From the NCBI RefSeq assembly GCF_014193585.1, contig NZ_BLXY01000004.1, positions 124,001 to 188,000 of the forward strand: DNA of 64,000 nt, in the 5' to 3' direction. The position numbers and the translations under genes were made by a program. Below, piece after piece: positions 56,273 to 63,726 of the stretch. This DNA comes from Geomonas paludis (GTDB taxonomy: Bacteria > Desulfobacterota > Desulfuromonadia > Geobacterales > Geobacteraceae). The notes beneath the pieces were generated by a model. The model searched no databases and had not been told where the DNA came from. It saw nothing but the letters and a program-made list of their open reading frames with translations. Within the stretch, counting starts at the first letter, position 1. The number at the start of each line of letters is the position of its first letter.

Positions 56273-56677
56273 ATGCAAGTTCCTGACATCAAAGAGATAC
56301 TGACCAAGTACCGTACCATCGCCGTGGTGGGGCTCTCCCCCGACGCCGGCAAGCCCAGTCACGAGGTCGCCGCCTATCTCAAGCGGGCCGGCTACCGCAT
56401 CATCCCGGTCAACCCGGCGGTCAGCGAGGTCTTCGGCGAGAAGAGCTACCCGACCCTGGCCGAGATCCCCGAGTCGGTGGAGATCGTCGACGTCTTCCGC
56501 CGCTCCGAGTTCGTCCCGGAGATCGTGGAGCAGGCCATCGCCAAGGGGGCCAAGGTGCTCTGGCTGCAGGAAGGGGTGGTCCACGAGGCGGCCGCGCAGC
56601 GCGCCCGCGAGGCCGGGCTCGCGGTGGTGATGGACCGCTGCATGTTGAAGGAACACGTAAAGTGGGTGAAACGTTGA
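56273..56677 (+). CDS. CoA-binding (succinyl-CoA ligase-like) domain protein
   Basis: The 134-residue protein has the CoA_binding_2 pattern: YRTIAVVGLSPDAGKPSHEVAAYLKRAGYRIIPVNP, then VEIVDVFRRSEFVPEIVEQAI and VLWLQEGVVHEAAAQRAREAGL. The family is a Rossmann-like fold that binds CoA; its enzymatic role, if any, is unknown. ATG 56273 follows GGGAGGTG. It is the last gene of the HDAC-led operon. Confidence 0.87.
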   Translation: MQVPDIKEILTKYRTIAVVGLSPDAGKPSHEVAAYLKRAGYRIIPVNPAVSEVFGEKSYPTLAEIPESVEIVDVFRRSEFVPEIVEQAIAKGAKVLWLQEGVVHEAAAQRAREAGLAVVMDRCMLKEHVKWVKR

Positions 56678-56716
56678 TACTGCTGCATGTGGTCAGGCAA
56701 AACGGCGGGGTGCCTC

Positions 56717-57150
56717 ATGCCCGATGAAAGCGGCAGGCGCCCCGCCTCGCTCTGGCCCCTGGTCCTGCTCACCTCGTTCTCGCTGCTGCTCTGCTTCTCC
56801 AGTTACGGCAACCCCTTTCCCTTCATGGGAACCCTTTACCAGGGGGGGGCGCACAACGCTTCGTCTTCGGCGACAGCCTCATCTCCTTGTACCTGCTGCT
56901 CGGGGTGCTCAAGCGGCAGCGTCTCACCGTGTGGCTGCTGATCGGCTACAACCTGCTCGACATCTGCAACGCCTGGGTCAACCTCTCCCTGATCCCCGCG
57001 GCGGAGTACGCGCGCCTGGCCGATGCACCCGTCCCCGAAGGGGACCTCCTGTCTTCGACGCTGCTCGCCTCCATCGCCCTGATCCTGATGAACGTGTACA
57101 TCTTCAGGGTGAGGCGAGAGTTCGACAACCCTTCTCCCTATCTTTTCTGA
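56717..57150 (+). pseudogene. Membrane protein gene split by a frameshift at a G8 run
   Basis: One reading frame starts at ATG 56717 (MPDESGRRPASLWPLVLL) and encodes a membrane helix up to NPFPFMGTLYQGG. It then runs into a run of eight Gs at 56842-56849 and continues as a Ser/Cys-rich, unlikely tail. The frame one base behind encodes the rest: GAQRFVFGDSLISLYLLLGVLKRQRL, two further membrane segments and the end DNPSPYLF at 57150. One extra base (or a -1 shift) in the G run joins the two into a protein of about 145 residues with three or four helices. It is a pseudogene, a phase-variable gene, a slippage site, or a sequencing error. The family is not recognised. Confidence 0.7.
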
Positions 57151-57206
57151 CTGTGACCAGTCCCGCGAAGGTTGTGTAAACGTTAAGTGTCCTCAAATAT
57201 TCCCCC

Positions 57207-57236
57207 TTGCCAGCGGGCTTACAACTCTGGTACTAT
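57207..57236 (+). promoter_or_regulatory. Sigma-70 promoter of the cytochrome-porin operon
   Basis: TTGCCA, 18 bases, TACTAT, giving a predicted start near 57243. The transcript would have a leader of about 90 bases before the ATG at 57334. Confidence 0.5.
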
Positions 57237-57333
57237 GTGCGCGCTTCCTTGCAACGGCAGGTGACAGAATTTACTGGCAAAGCCGGTCTTATCACGATGG
57301 TCGGCGTGACACTTCGTTCTCAAAAGGATACCG

Positions 57334-58167
57334 ATGTTCGAGAAGCTTAAGCACGGCCTCCCCGGCTCTTTCTTTCATTCAGAGAACGGCCACCAGCCGG
57401 TGAACCTGCACGACACGCGGGGCGTGGGCATCAGGATCGAGCAGTTGAACAAGTCCTTCGGGCCCAACCACGTGCTCAAGAACGTGAACCTCGAGATCCG
57501 GGCGGGTGAGACCTTCAGCATCATCGGTCCCTCCGGCACCGGCAAGAGCGTCCTTTTGAAACACATCGTGAAGCTGGAGACCCCGGACAGCGGCGAGATC
57601 TACATCGACGATCTCCCCCTCTTCGGGGAAGGCGCCCAGCCCTCGGCCCACGACTACCGCTACAGCATGGTGTTCCAGTCCTCGGCACTGTTCAACTCCC
57701 TCACCGTCGGGGAGAACGTGGGGCTGTGGCTGCGTGAGAAGAGGGTCTGCAAGGAGCTGCAGGTCCGCGAGATCATCAAGCAGAAGCTGGAAATGGTCGG
57801 GCTGGTCGGCAAGGAGGAGCTGCGTACCTCGGAGCTCTCCGGCGGCATGAAGAAGCGCGTCGCCATCGCACGCTCGCTGGCGATGAACCCGGACCTGATC
57901 CTGTACGACGAGCCGACCGCCGAGCTCGATCCGGTCACCACGGACGAACTGGCCAACACCATCCTGAAGCTCAAGGAGAGCACCAGGAACACCACGGTGA
58001 TCGTGACCCACGACCTGAACTTCGCGCTGTACATCTCGGACCGGATCGCCATGATGCACGGCGGCTCCGTGGTCGAGGTGGGCACCCCGCGCGAGATCAA
58101 GATAAGCGACAATCCCATCGTGCGCGGTTTCATCTACACCACGACCAAGGGGATAAGGGGGGAATAG
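57334..58167 (+). CDS. ABC transporter ATPase, MlaF type
   Basis: The 277-residue ATPase has Walker A GPSGTGKSVL, the Q loop VFQSSALFNSLTV, signature LSGGMKKRVAIARS, Walker B LILYDEPTAELDP and switch His in VTHDLN. The sequence and ending resemble MlaF/Ttg2A ATPases for lipid transport. It has an N-terminal extension of about 30 residues with FHSENGHQPVNL. No MlaE permease or MCE protein follows; instead a multiheme cytochrome gene starts directly at its stop. Its partner permease must be elsewhere, or the protein has a different role here. Confidence 0.85.
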   Translation: MFEKLKHGLPGSFFHSENGHQPVNLHDTRGVGIRIEQLNKSFGPNHVLKNVNLEIRAGETFSIIGPSGTGKSVLLKHIVKLETPDSGEIYIDDLPLFGEGAQPSAHDYRYSMVFQSSALFNSLTVGENVGLWLREKRVCKELQVREIIKQKLEMVGLVGKEELRTSELSGGMKKRVAIARSLAMNPDLILYDEPTAELDPVTTDELANTILKLKESTRNTTVIVTHDLNFALYISDRIAMMHGGSVVEVGTPREIKISDNPIVRGFIYTTTKGIRGE

Positions 58168-59169
58168 ATGGCAGCACGTCTTCTGCGCCGCGGCAAATTC
58201 GTGATCCTCATGGCGCTCTTCCCCCTGCTCTCGGTCTCCTGCGCCGATCTGAAGCAGAGCAAGCCCATCCTCCCCATCCGCGACTACGAGAAGATGATCG
58301 TAGGCCGCCTCGACACCGAGTACGTCGGCACCAACAACTGCGTCTCCAAGTGCCACGCACACGACAAGATCACCGACGACTTCAGCCACAGCGTGCACGG
58401 TGAACAGATCAAGCCCGAGACCGGGCTGCCGCTGGTCAACTGCGAATCCTGCCACGGTCCCGGCAGCCTCGCCATCGCCCACCTAAGCGACGACGGCGAG
58501 GAGAACACCCGCCTCAAGAAGAAGTGCGATACCTCGACCTTCCTGGACATCATGCACCTGCCGGCCCAGGCCCAGTCCCTGATCTGCCTGAAGTGCCACT
58601 CGGCGGCGTCGATGCCCGTGCTGTCCCACTGGAGCGCAGGGCCGCACGCGCTGCACGACGTCGGGTGCTTCGACTGCCACAAGCTGCACCAGGGGCCGCA
58701 GCAGAAGGTGAGCCGGCAGCAGATGTCGGAGATGTGCTTTACCTGCCACCCGGAGGTGCAGGCGGAAAACTCCCTGTTCTCGCACCATCCGCTGCGGGAG
58801 AAGAAGATGTTCTGCGTGGACTGCCACGAGGTGCACGGCTCGACCCAGGACCGCCTGCTCAGGGGCAACACCCCCAAGGAGACCTGCACCAGGTGCCACA
58901 TGGAGAAGCAGGGGCCCTTCGCCTTCGAACACGCAGACGTCACCGAGAACTGCATGAACTGCCATACGCCGCACGGGTCGGTGAACAACAACCTCCTGAA
59001 CGCCGCGATGCCGTTTCTGTGCCTGCAGTGCCACACGGGGCACCTGGCCAGCAACACGCCGGGGCTGAAGCAGCTCTTCGTCAACCGCTGCACGGACTGT
59101 CATTCCCAGGTGCATGGCACCGATACCCCGTCCCCGGCCATAACCGGCAGGGGCACGCTGCGCCAGTAA
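58168..59169 (+). CDS. Ten-haem c-type cytochrome lipoprotein (DmsE/MtrA-like)
   Basis: The 333-residue protein has a lipoprotein-like signal (LFPLLSVSC) and ten haem-binding sites. Nine are CxxCH (CESCH, CLKCH, CFDCH, CFTCH, CVDCH, CTRCH, CMNCH, CLQCH, CTDCH); the first is CVSKCH, a CX3CH variant. Length and haem number fit the DmsE/MtrA decaheme group, which passes electrons through an outer-membrane barrel. The lipobox serine at -3 is less typical, so lipidation is likely but not certain. It directly precedes a large beta-barrel gene. Confidence 0.88.
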   Translation: MAARLLRRGKFVILMALFPLLSVSCADLKQSKPILPIRDYEKMIVGRLDTEYVGTNNCVSKCHAHDKITDDFSHSVHGEQIKPETGLPLVNCESCHGPGSLAIAHLSDDGEENTRLKKKCDTSTFLDIMHLPAQAQSLICLKCHSAASMPVLSHWSAGPHALHDVGCFDCHKLHQGPQQKVSRQQMSEMCFTCHPEVQAENSLFSHHPLREKKMFCVDCHEVHGSTQDRLLRGNTPKETCTRCHMEKQGPFAFEHADVTENCMNCHTPHGSVNNNLLNAAMPFLCLQCHTGHLASNTPGLKQLFVNRCTDCHSQVHGTDTPSPAITGRGTLRQ

Positions 59170-59183
59170 CAGAAAGGAGCCCG

Positions 59184-61442
59184 ATGGTGGAAAAACCGCT
59201 CATGAAAACCGTCGTCTCGCCTCTGCTGCTGCTGTTGCTGGCCGCCGGGGGAGTGGCTGCCGCAGACCAGGAGCCGCTTCCGGCGGCGAGCCAGGAGGCG
59301 CCCGCGGCTGCGGAAAAGGATGCCCCCGCCGACGCACCCGCCGGCACCGTCGCCGACGAGGAGCAGCCGGCCGCCGTGACTTCTCCCGCCGCCACGGAGC
59401 AGCCGCCTGCCGAGGGCGCCGAGCCGCCTGCCCCGGCCGCCGAGGAGCCACCGGTGCAGCCGTCGATCGAGGCGATTCCGCTGCCGGAGGATGAGCGCCA
59501 GGTGGAGGTCTTGGAGCAAAAGGGGGGATCGCTCGGCTACAACTTCGTCTTCGGAGAGGACAACCAGGGGCGCGCGCTCGAGTACGGTTTTTTGAAGTCC
59601 AGCCGCAGCGGCGGGCTCTTCTACCGGCACATGGAGAAGGACAGCAACCTCGAGCTGGAAGGGTTCTACCTGAACGAGAACGATTACCACGCCGACCTGC
59701 TCATGGACTACAAGGGGGATTACCGCCTGCATCTCAGGGCCGAGTCCCTGTACCACAACCTGGACCGTGAGATCCTGTTCTCCCCCTCTTTCACCACCGG
59801 GCGGACCGACGCCGGCACCCCTGCCACCTACACGGCGGTACAGGGCCCGGTGGCGAACTACGGGGTGAGCGTGGTGCAGGACCGGGCCGACTTCCGCTAC
59901 CGGCTGCACAATTTCCCCCTGCACGTGAACCTCGGTTACTGGCGCTACGTGAAGGAAGGGACCATCCAGCAGCGCTTCGCCGACACCGCCTTCGAAGGGG
60001 CCACCAACACCATCTACGCGCAGCGCCGCGGCGTCGACCAGCAGGTCCAGGAAGGGCGCGTGGGGCTCGACTCCCACCTGGGGCCGGTGGACCTGGTCTA
60101 CGACTTCAAGGTGCGCTACTTCGAGGACCGGCTGCCGATCCCGGTGCAGACGTACGAGGCCCGCAACCACTTCAACGGCGCGGCCGACTTTCTCGGCGGC
60201 GCCCGGCAGCACAACGAAAATCCGGACAGCAGCTTCTTCTCCCACACCATCAAGCTGCACACCTCGCTGGCCGGCGGCCTGATCGGCTCCGGCTCGTACA
60301 GTTTCGAGCAGCGCGAGAACCTTTCGGAGTTGAGCGACACGAGCGGCGCCCGGCACATGAAGAGCTACCTGCAAAACGCCGCCGGGGACCTGGTCTATAC
60401 CCCCAGCCGGGAGTACACCTTCGCCGTCAAGTACCGGCGCCAGGAGATCGACCACAACAAGCGCGGCCCGTTCAGCAACAGCGCCTTCACCGACCCGGTG
60501 GTAGTCGCCAAGACCCCCACTGAGTCTACCCGCGACCTGGTAACCGGCACGATGTCCTATCGCCCCACGCTGCATCTCGCGCTGGTCGGCGAGTACCGGG
60601 GCGATTTCCTGCGCAGGAACAACGTGACCGACCTGCCGTCGGAGACCACCTGGGCCGTGCCGGAGAGCACCTCGACCCACACCGGGTCGCTCTCGGTCTA
60701 CTACCGCCCCGTCAGGGGGCTCAGGACCAGCGCGCACTACAGCTATGCCAGCGCCGACCACCCCGCCTACGGCGCCTCCTTCCAGGAACGCCACGAGGCG
60801 AAGCTGCTGGCCACCTACACGGTCAACAACCGCTGGGGGCTCATCAGCCATGCCATCCTGCGCCGCGACCAGAACGACGAGGTGCGCAAGTACCTGGTGA
60901 ACGTCCCGTTCGAGCCGCTCTCCTTCTCGCTGGCTCCTTTGACCGCGCGCAGCACCAACAGCGAGAACGCCAACCTGGGACTCTGGTGGGCGCCGCTGCA
61001 GGGGCTCACGCTGGGCGTGAATTACGCCTACCTGCACCAGGAGGTGGAGCAGGGTATCCTCTTCACCGGCGTGTTCACCGGCAGCCAGGCCGCCTCGCAG
61101 TTTTCCAGCAGGTCCCACGTCTACGCGGTGAACGCCTCCTACGCGGTGAGCGAGAAGAGCGACCTCGCGGTGGCGGCACAGCAGATCAGGTCGTCCGCCG
61201 CCTTCACGCCGACGGACACCACCTTCACCGTGATCCCCGGCAGCACGACCGGCATCAAGGAGATCTCCGCGCAGGATACCGTGATATCTACGCTTTCGGC
61301 GCGTGGCGAGTACCGCTTCACAAGCACACTTTCCACCACGCTCGAATACACCCTCAACGATTACAACGAGATGAAGCCCGCCTATAAGGATTACAGCGGC
61401 ACCGTCCACACCGTCGTCGCCGGCCTCGCGGCCAGGTGGTGA
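59184..61442 (+). CDS. Large outer-membrane beta-barrel, MtrB/PioB-like
   Basis: The 752-residue protein has a signal peptide (about 1-27) and an Ala/Pro/Glu-rich linker (about 28-95). About 650 residues of alternating amphipathic strands follow, rich in aromatic girdle residues (YRLHNFPLHVNLGYWRYVKEG, SLSVYYRPVRGLRTSAHYSYASADH), and it ends in Trp, as outer-membrane barrels do. Size and position next to a ten-haem cytochrome fit the porin of a porin-cytochrome conduit. No N-terminal CxxC, as seen in Shewanella MtrB, is present. Start 59184 follows GAAAGGAG; GTG 59187 and ATG 59202 are alternatives. Confidence 0.78.
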   Translation: MVEKPLMKTVVSPLLLLLLAAGGVAAADQEPLPAASQEAPAAAEKDAPADAPAGTVADEEQPAAVTSPAATEQPPAEGAEPPAPAAEEPPVQPSIEAIPLPEDERQVEVLEQKGGSLGYNFVFGEDNQGRALEYGFLKSSRSGGLFYRHMEKDSNLELEGFYLNENDYHADLLMDYKGDYRLHLRAESLYHNLDREILFSPSFTTGRTDAGTPATYTAVQGPVANYGVSVVQDRADFRYRLHNFPLHVNLGYWRYVKEGTIQQRFADTAFEGATNTIYAQRRGVDQQVQEGRVGLDSHLGPVDLVYDFKVRYFEDRLPIPVQTYEARNHFNGAADFLGGARQHNENPDSSFFSHTIKLHTSLAGGLIGSGSYSFEQRENLSELSDTSGARHMKSYLQNAAGDLVYTPSREYTFAVKYRRQEIDHNKRGPFSNSAFTDPVVVAKTPTESTRDLVTGTMSYRPTLHLALVGEYRGDFLRRNNVTDLPSETTWAVPESTSTHTGSLSVYYRPVRGLRTSAHYSYASADHPAYGASFQERHEAKLLATYTVNNRWGLISHAILRRDQNDEVRKYLVNVPFEPLSFSLAPLTARSTNSENANLGLWWAPLQGLTLGVNYAYLHQEVEQGILFTGVFTGSQAASQFSSRSHVYAVNASYAVSEKSDLAVAAQQIRSSAAFTPTDTTFTVIPGSTTGIKEISAQDTVISTLSARGEYRFTSTLSTTLEYTLNDYNEMKPAYKDYSGTVHTVVAGLAARW

Positions 61443-61456
61443 CCAAGGGGTAACGT

Positions 61457-62422
61457 ATCAAGACACTGCTACGTTCCATAGTTCTGCTCCTGCTGCTTGG
61501 CGCGGTGATTCCCGCGGCGGACTCCCGTGCGGCCGGAAAGCTGGTTGCGGCTCTTTTGACCTGCGACCTGCCGCGTTACCGCGAGGCCCACAAGGCGTTC
61601 GTGAAGGCGTTGGTGCAGAAGGGGTACGATCAGAGCAACGTCGAGGTGATCACCCAGACCCCGAACCCGGACCTCATCTCCTGGTCCAACAGCGTCAGGA
61701 AGTTCAACGCCATCGGCGCGGACGTCATCGTCACCTACGGCACCTCCGCCACGCTGACCGCCCTGCGCGAGGCGCAGGATATCCCCGTCGTGTACGCCGA
61801 CGTGTACGGGCCGGTGGAGACCGGGGTGGCCAGGAACATGTCCTCCAGCGGGCGCAACAGTACCGGGGTGAGCTCCAAGGTCCCCCTGGTCACGCTGATC
61901 AAGACCGCCACCGAGCTCAAACCGATCAAGACCCTGGGCATCATCAGCGCCAACCGCGAGGAAGGGGCGCTGGTGCAGCTTAAGGAGGCACGCAAGATCG
62001 CCGCCCAGTCGGGGATCGTGCTGGTGGAAACCAACGTCGGCTCGATGGGGGCGCTGGACGGAGCCTTGGCCACCCTCTATGCCACCAGGGTCGACTGCGT
62101 CTACGTCACCGAATGCACCGCCGGGAGCCGGTCCTTTGAAAAGATCGTGCACCGCTGCAACGAGCTGAAGATCCCCGTGATATCGCAGATGCCGGGCGCG
62201 GCACACAAGGGGGCGGTGGTGTCCCTGGAGGCGGACCCCGTCGAACAGGGGCAGCTGGCTGCCGAATACGTCGCGCGCATCCTGAGCGGCAAGAAGGCGT
62301 CGCAGCTGCCGGTGGTCACGCCGAGGCGGGTGGATCTGATCGTCAACCTGAAAGCGGCGCGGCTGCTTGACCTGAACGTTCCCTTCCCGGTGCTCAGCGC
62401 GGCGACCCGGGTGCTTAAGTAG
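61457..62422 (+). CDS. ABC_sub_bind family periplasmic protein, apparent ATC start
   Basis: The 321-residue product matches the ABC_sub_bind (TrpX-like) pattern: AHKAFVKALVQKGY, ADVIVTYGTSATLTAL, VVYADVYGPVETG, LGIISANREEGA, and VDCVYVTECTAGSRS. The in-frame GTG at 61505 would give a protein without a complete signal peptide. Starting at ATC 61457 gives KTLLRSIVLLLLLGAV and a cleavage region, six bases after AAGGGG. A stop at 61451 excludes any longer start. So the gene probably starts at a non-standard ATC (or an ATG changed in this sequence). Its ABC partners are not in the window. Confidence 0.75.
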   Translation: MKTLLRSIVLLLLLGAVIPAADSRAAGKLVAALLTCDLPRYREAHKAFVKALVQKGYDQSNVEVITQTPNPDLISWSNSVRKFNAIGADVIVTYGTSATLTALREAQDIPVVYADVYGPVETGVARNMSSSGRNSTGVSSKVPLVTLIKTATELKPIKTLGIISANREEGALVQLKEARKIAAQSGIVLVETNVGSMGALDGALATLYATRVDCVYVTECTAGSRSFEKIVHRCNELKIPVISQMPGAAHKGAVVSLEADPVEQGQLAAEYVARILSGKKASQLPVVTPRRVDLIVNLKAARLLDLNVPFPVLSAATRVLK

Positions 62423-62438
62423 ATACATCGAGGTATTG

Positions 62439-62825
62439 ATGGGAAGAATTTTGATCGTTGATGACGATGCGGCTTTCGTAGGAGCGCTCAAGGACAAGAT
62501 CCAGGCGCTCTACCCGCTGCTGGACGTGATAACCTGCACGGAACCGCTGCTGGCGCTGACCATACTGAGGCAGGGGAGGGTGGACCTGTTGCTGGTGGAC
62601 CTGGAGATGCCGACCCTGGACGGCTCCAAGATCTTCAGCTACGCCCTCTCGGTCGGTGTCGACAAGAACCGCATCGTGATCCTTTCCGGGCGTGACTCGG
62701 ATTACCTGCACGAGCAGTTTCCCATGGGGACCTGTCTGGCGGTGCTGAACAAGTACGAGGCGAAGCAGAAGGCGGTGCTGGATATGATCTTCAGCTCGAT
62801 GCAGAGAAAGGCCGCGGCAAGTTAA
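62439..62825 (+). CDS. Single-domain response regulator (receiver)
   Basis: The 128-residue protein is a lone receiver: RILIVDDDAAF, phospho-Asp in LLLVDLEMPTLDG, and Lys in AVLNKYEAK. No output domain is present, so it probably acts by protein contact or as a phosphate sink. It lies 16 bases after the binding-protein gene. ATG 62439 follows GAGGT; a preceding TTG is in frame but not needed. Confidence 0.85.
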   Translation: MGRILIVDDDAAFVGALKDKIQALYPLLDVITCTEPLLALTILRQGRVDLLLVDLEMPTLDGSKIFSYALSVGVDKNRIVILSGRDSDYLHEQFPMGTCLAVLNKYEAKQKAVLDMIFSSMQRKAAAS

Positions 62826-62861
62826 ATATCGGGGTTCGCCCTGTTTCAGGAGTTGGATAGT

Positions 62862-63251
62862 ATGGCAAAACAGATGAGACTGACCTGTTACGGACGCAGC
62901 AAGAGCAAACCGGAATGGGAAGCGATCCTTTCGGGATTCACCTTTGATATCTTCTTCGCTGAACTGGCGCAGGAACTGCAGCGCTTCGGCATCACCCTGG
63001 AACTGGGGGAGGACCCCGGGCAGGTGATCGAGGTGAACGGCTACGGCGATCTTCTAAATTCCATCCGCATCGCCTCGCCGTCGGACGGCATCAGCAACAT
63101 CTGCATCGGGCATGTGATCGGGCAGAGCCCGCGGCTTGACCTCCAGGAGGACATCCGGCGCGCGGTGAACCGCATCGCGTTCGCACCGGAGACCGTGGCT
63201 CCCGATGACGAGAACCGCAAGGTCTGCCACAACTGCGGCTGCGGCTGCTAG
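62862..63251 (+). CDS. Hypothetical protein with Cys-rich tail
   Basis: The 129-residue protein has no signal peptide and ends in CHNCGCGC, a compact cysteine cluster that may bind a metal or iron-sulfur group. The body (about 20-100) is mixed alpha/beta, with FDIFFAELAQELQRFGITLELGED. I do not recognise the family. The ATG follows CAGGAG. It is the last gene of the plus-strand block and converges on the phosphoesterase gene. Confidence 0.68.
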   Translation: MAKQMRLTCYGRSKSKPEWEAILSGFTFDIFFAELAQELQRFGITLELGEDPGQVIEVNGYGDLLNSIRIASPSDGISNICIGHVIGQSPRLDLQEDIRRAVNRIAFAPETVAPDDENRKVCHNCGCGC

Positions 63252-63261
63252 AGTGGGCAAA

Positions 63262-63726
63262 CTAGAGAGGGAAGATCTCGGCCTTTGCCGTGGCCCCCTC
63301 GATGGTGACGATGGCGTAGCTCCCGGGTAGTCCCTCCTTCAGGGCGCCCGGGTTCACCAGCAGCATCCCGTCCGCCGACTGCACGTCCGCCAGGTGGGTG
63401 TGGCCGTAGAGCACCACCGAGGCTCCCAGTTGCACCCCCCGACCGATCAGCTGAGACAGGCCGCTCTTCACGTGCTGGCGGTAGCCGTGGGTCAGCAGGA
63501 AGCGGCATTCCCCGAGCTCCAGGGTGAGTTCAGCCGGTACCTGCCGGTCCAGGTCGCAGTTGCCGGCCACCCGGTGTACCGGCACCTCCAGCACTTCCTC
63601 CATCATGCGAGCATCATCGCAGCCATCCCCAAGATGAACGATGTGATCCACCGGGCCGGCTAGTTCGTGCGCCCTGAAGGCGTGGGCGTAGTTGCCGTGA
63701 CTGTCGGAGATTACCAGTACTCTCAT
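63262..63726 (-). CDS. Metallophosphoesterase (YfcE/MJ0936 type)
   Basis: The 154-residue protein carries the metallophosphoesterase motifs: ISDSHGN (D-x-H), HLGDGCDD (GDxxD-like), GNCD (GNH-like; here GNCD), LTHGYRQ and YGHTH. It hydrolyses phosphodiesters in vitro in related proteins; the in vivo substrate is not known. The typical length of this family is about 155-185 residues. It converges on the Cys-tailed gene with a 10-base gap. Confidence 0.88.
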   Translation of the reverse strand: MRVLVISDSHGNYAHAFRAHELAGPVDHIVHLGDGCDDARMMEEVLEVPVHRVAGNCDLDRQVPAELTLELGECRFLLTHGYRQHVKSGLSQLIGRGVQLGASVVLYGHTHLADVQSADGMLLVNPGALKEGLPGSYAIVTIEGATAKAEIFPL

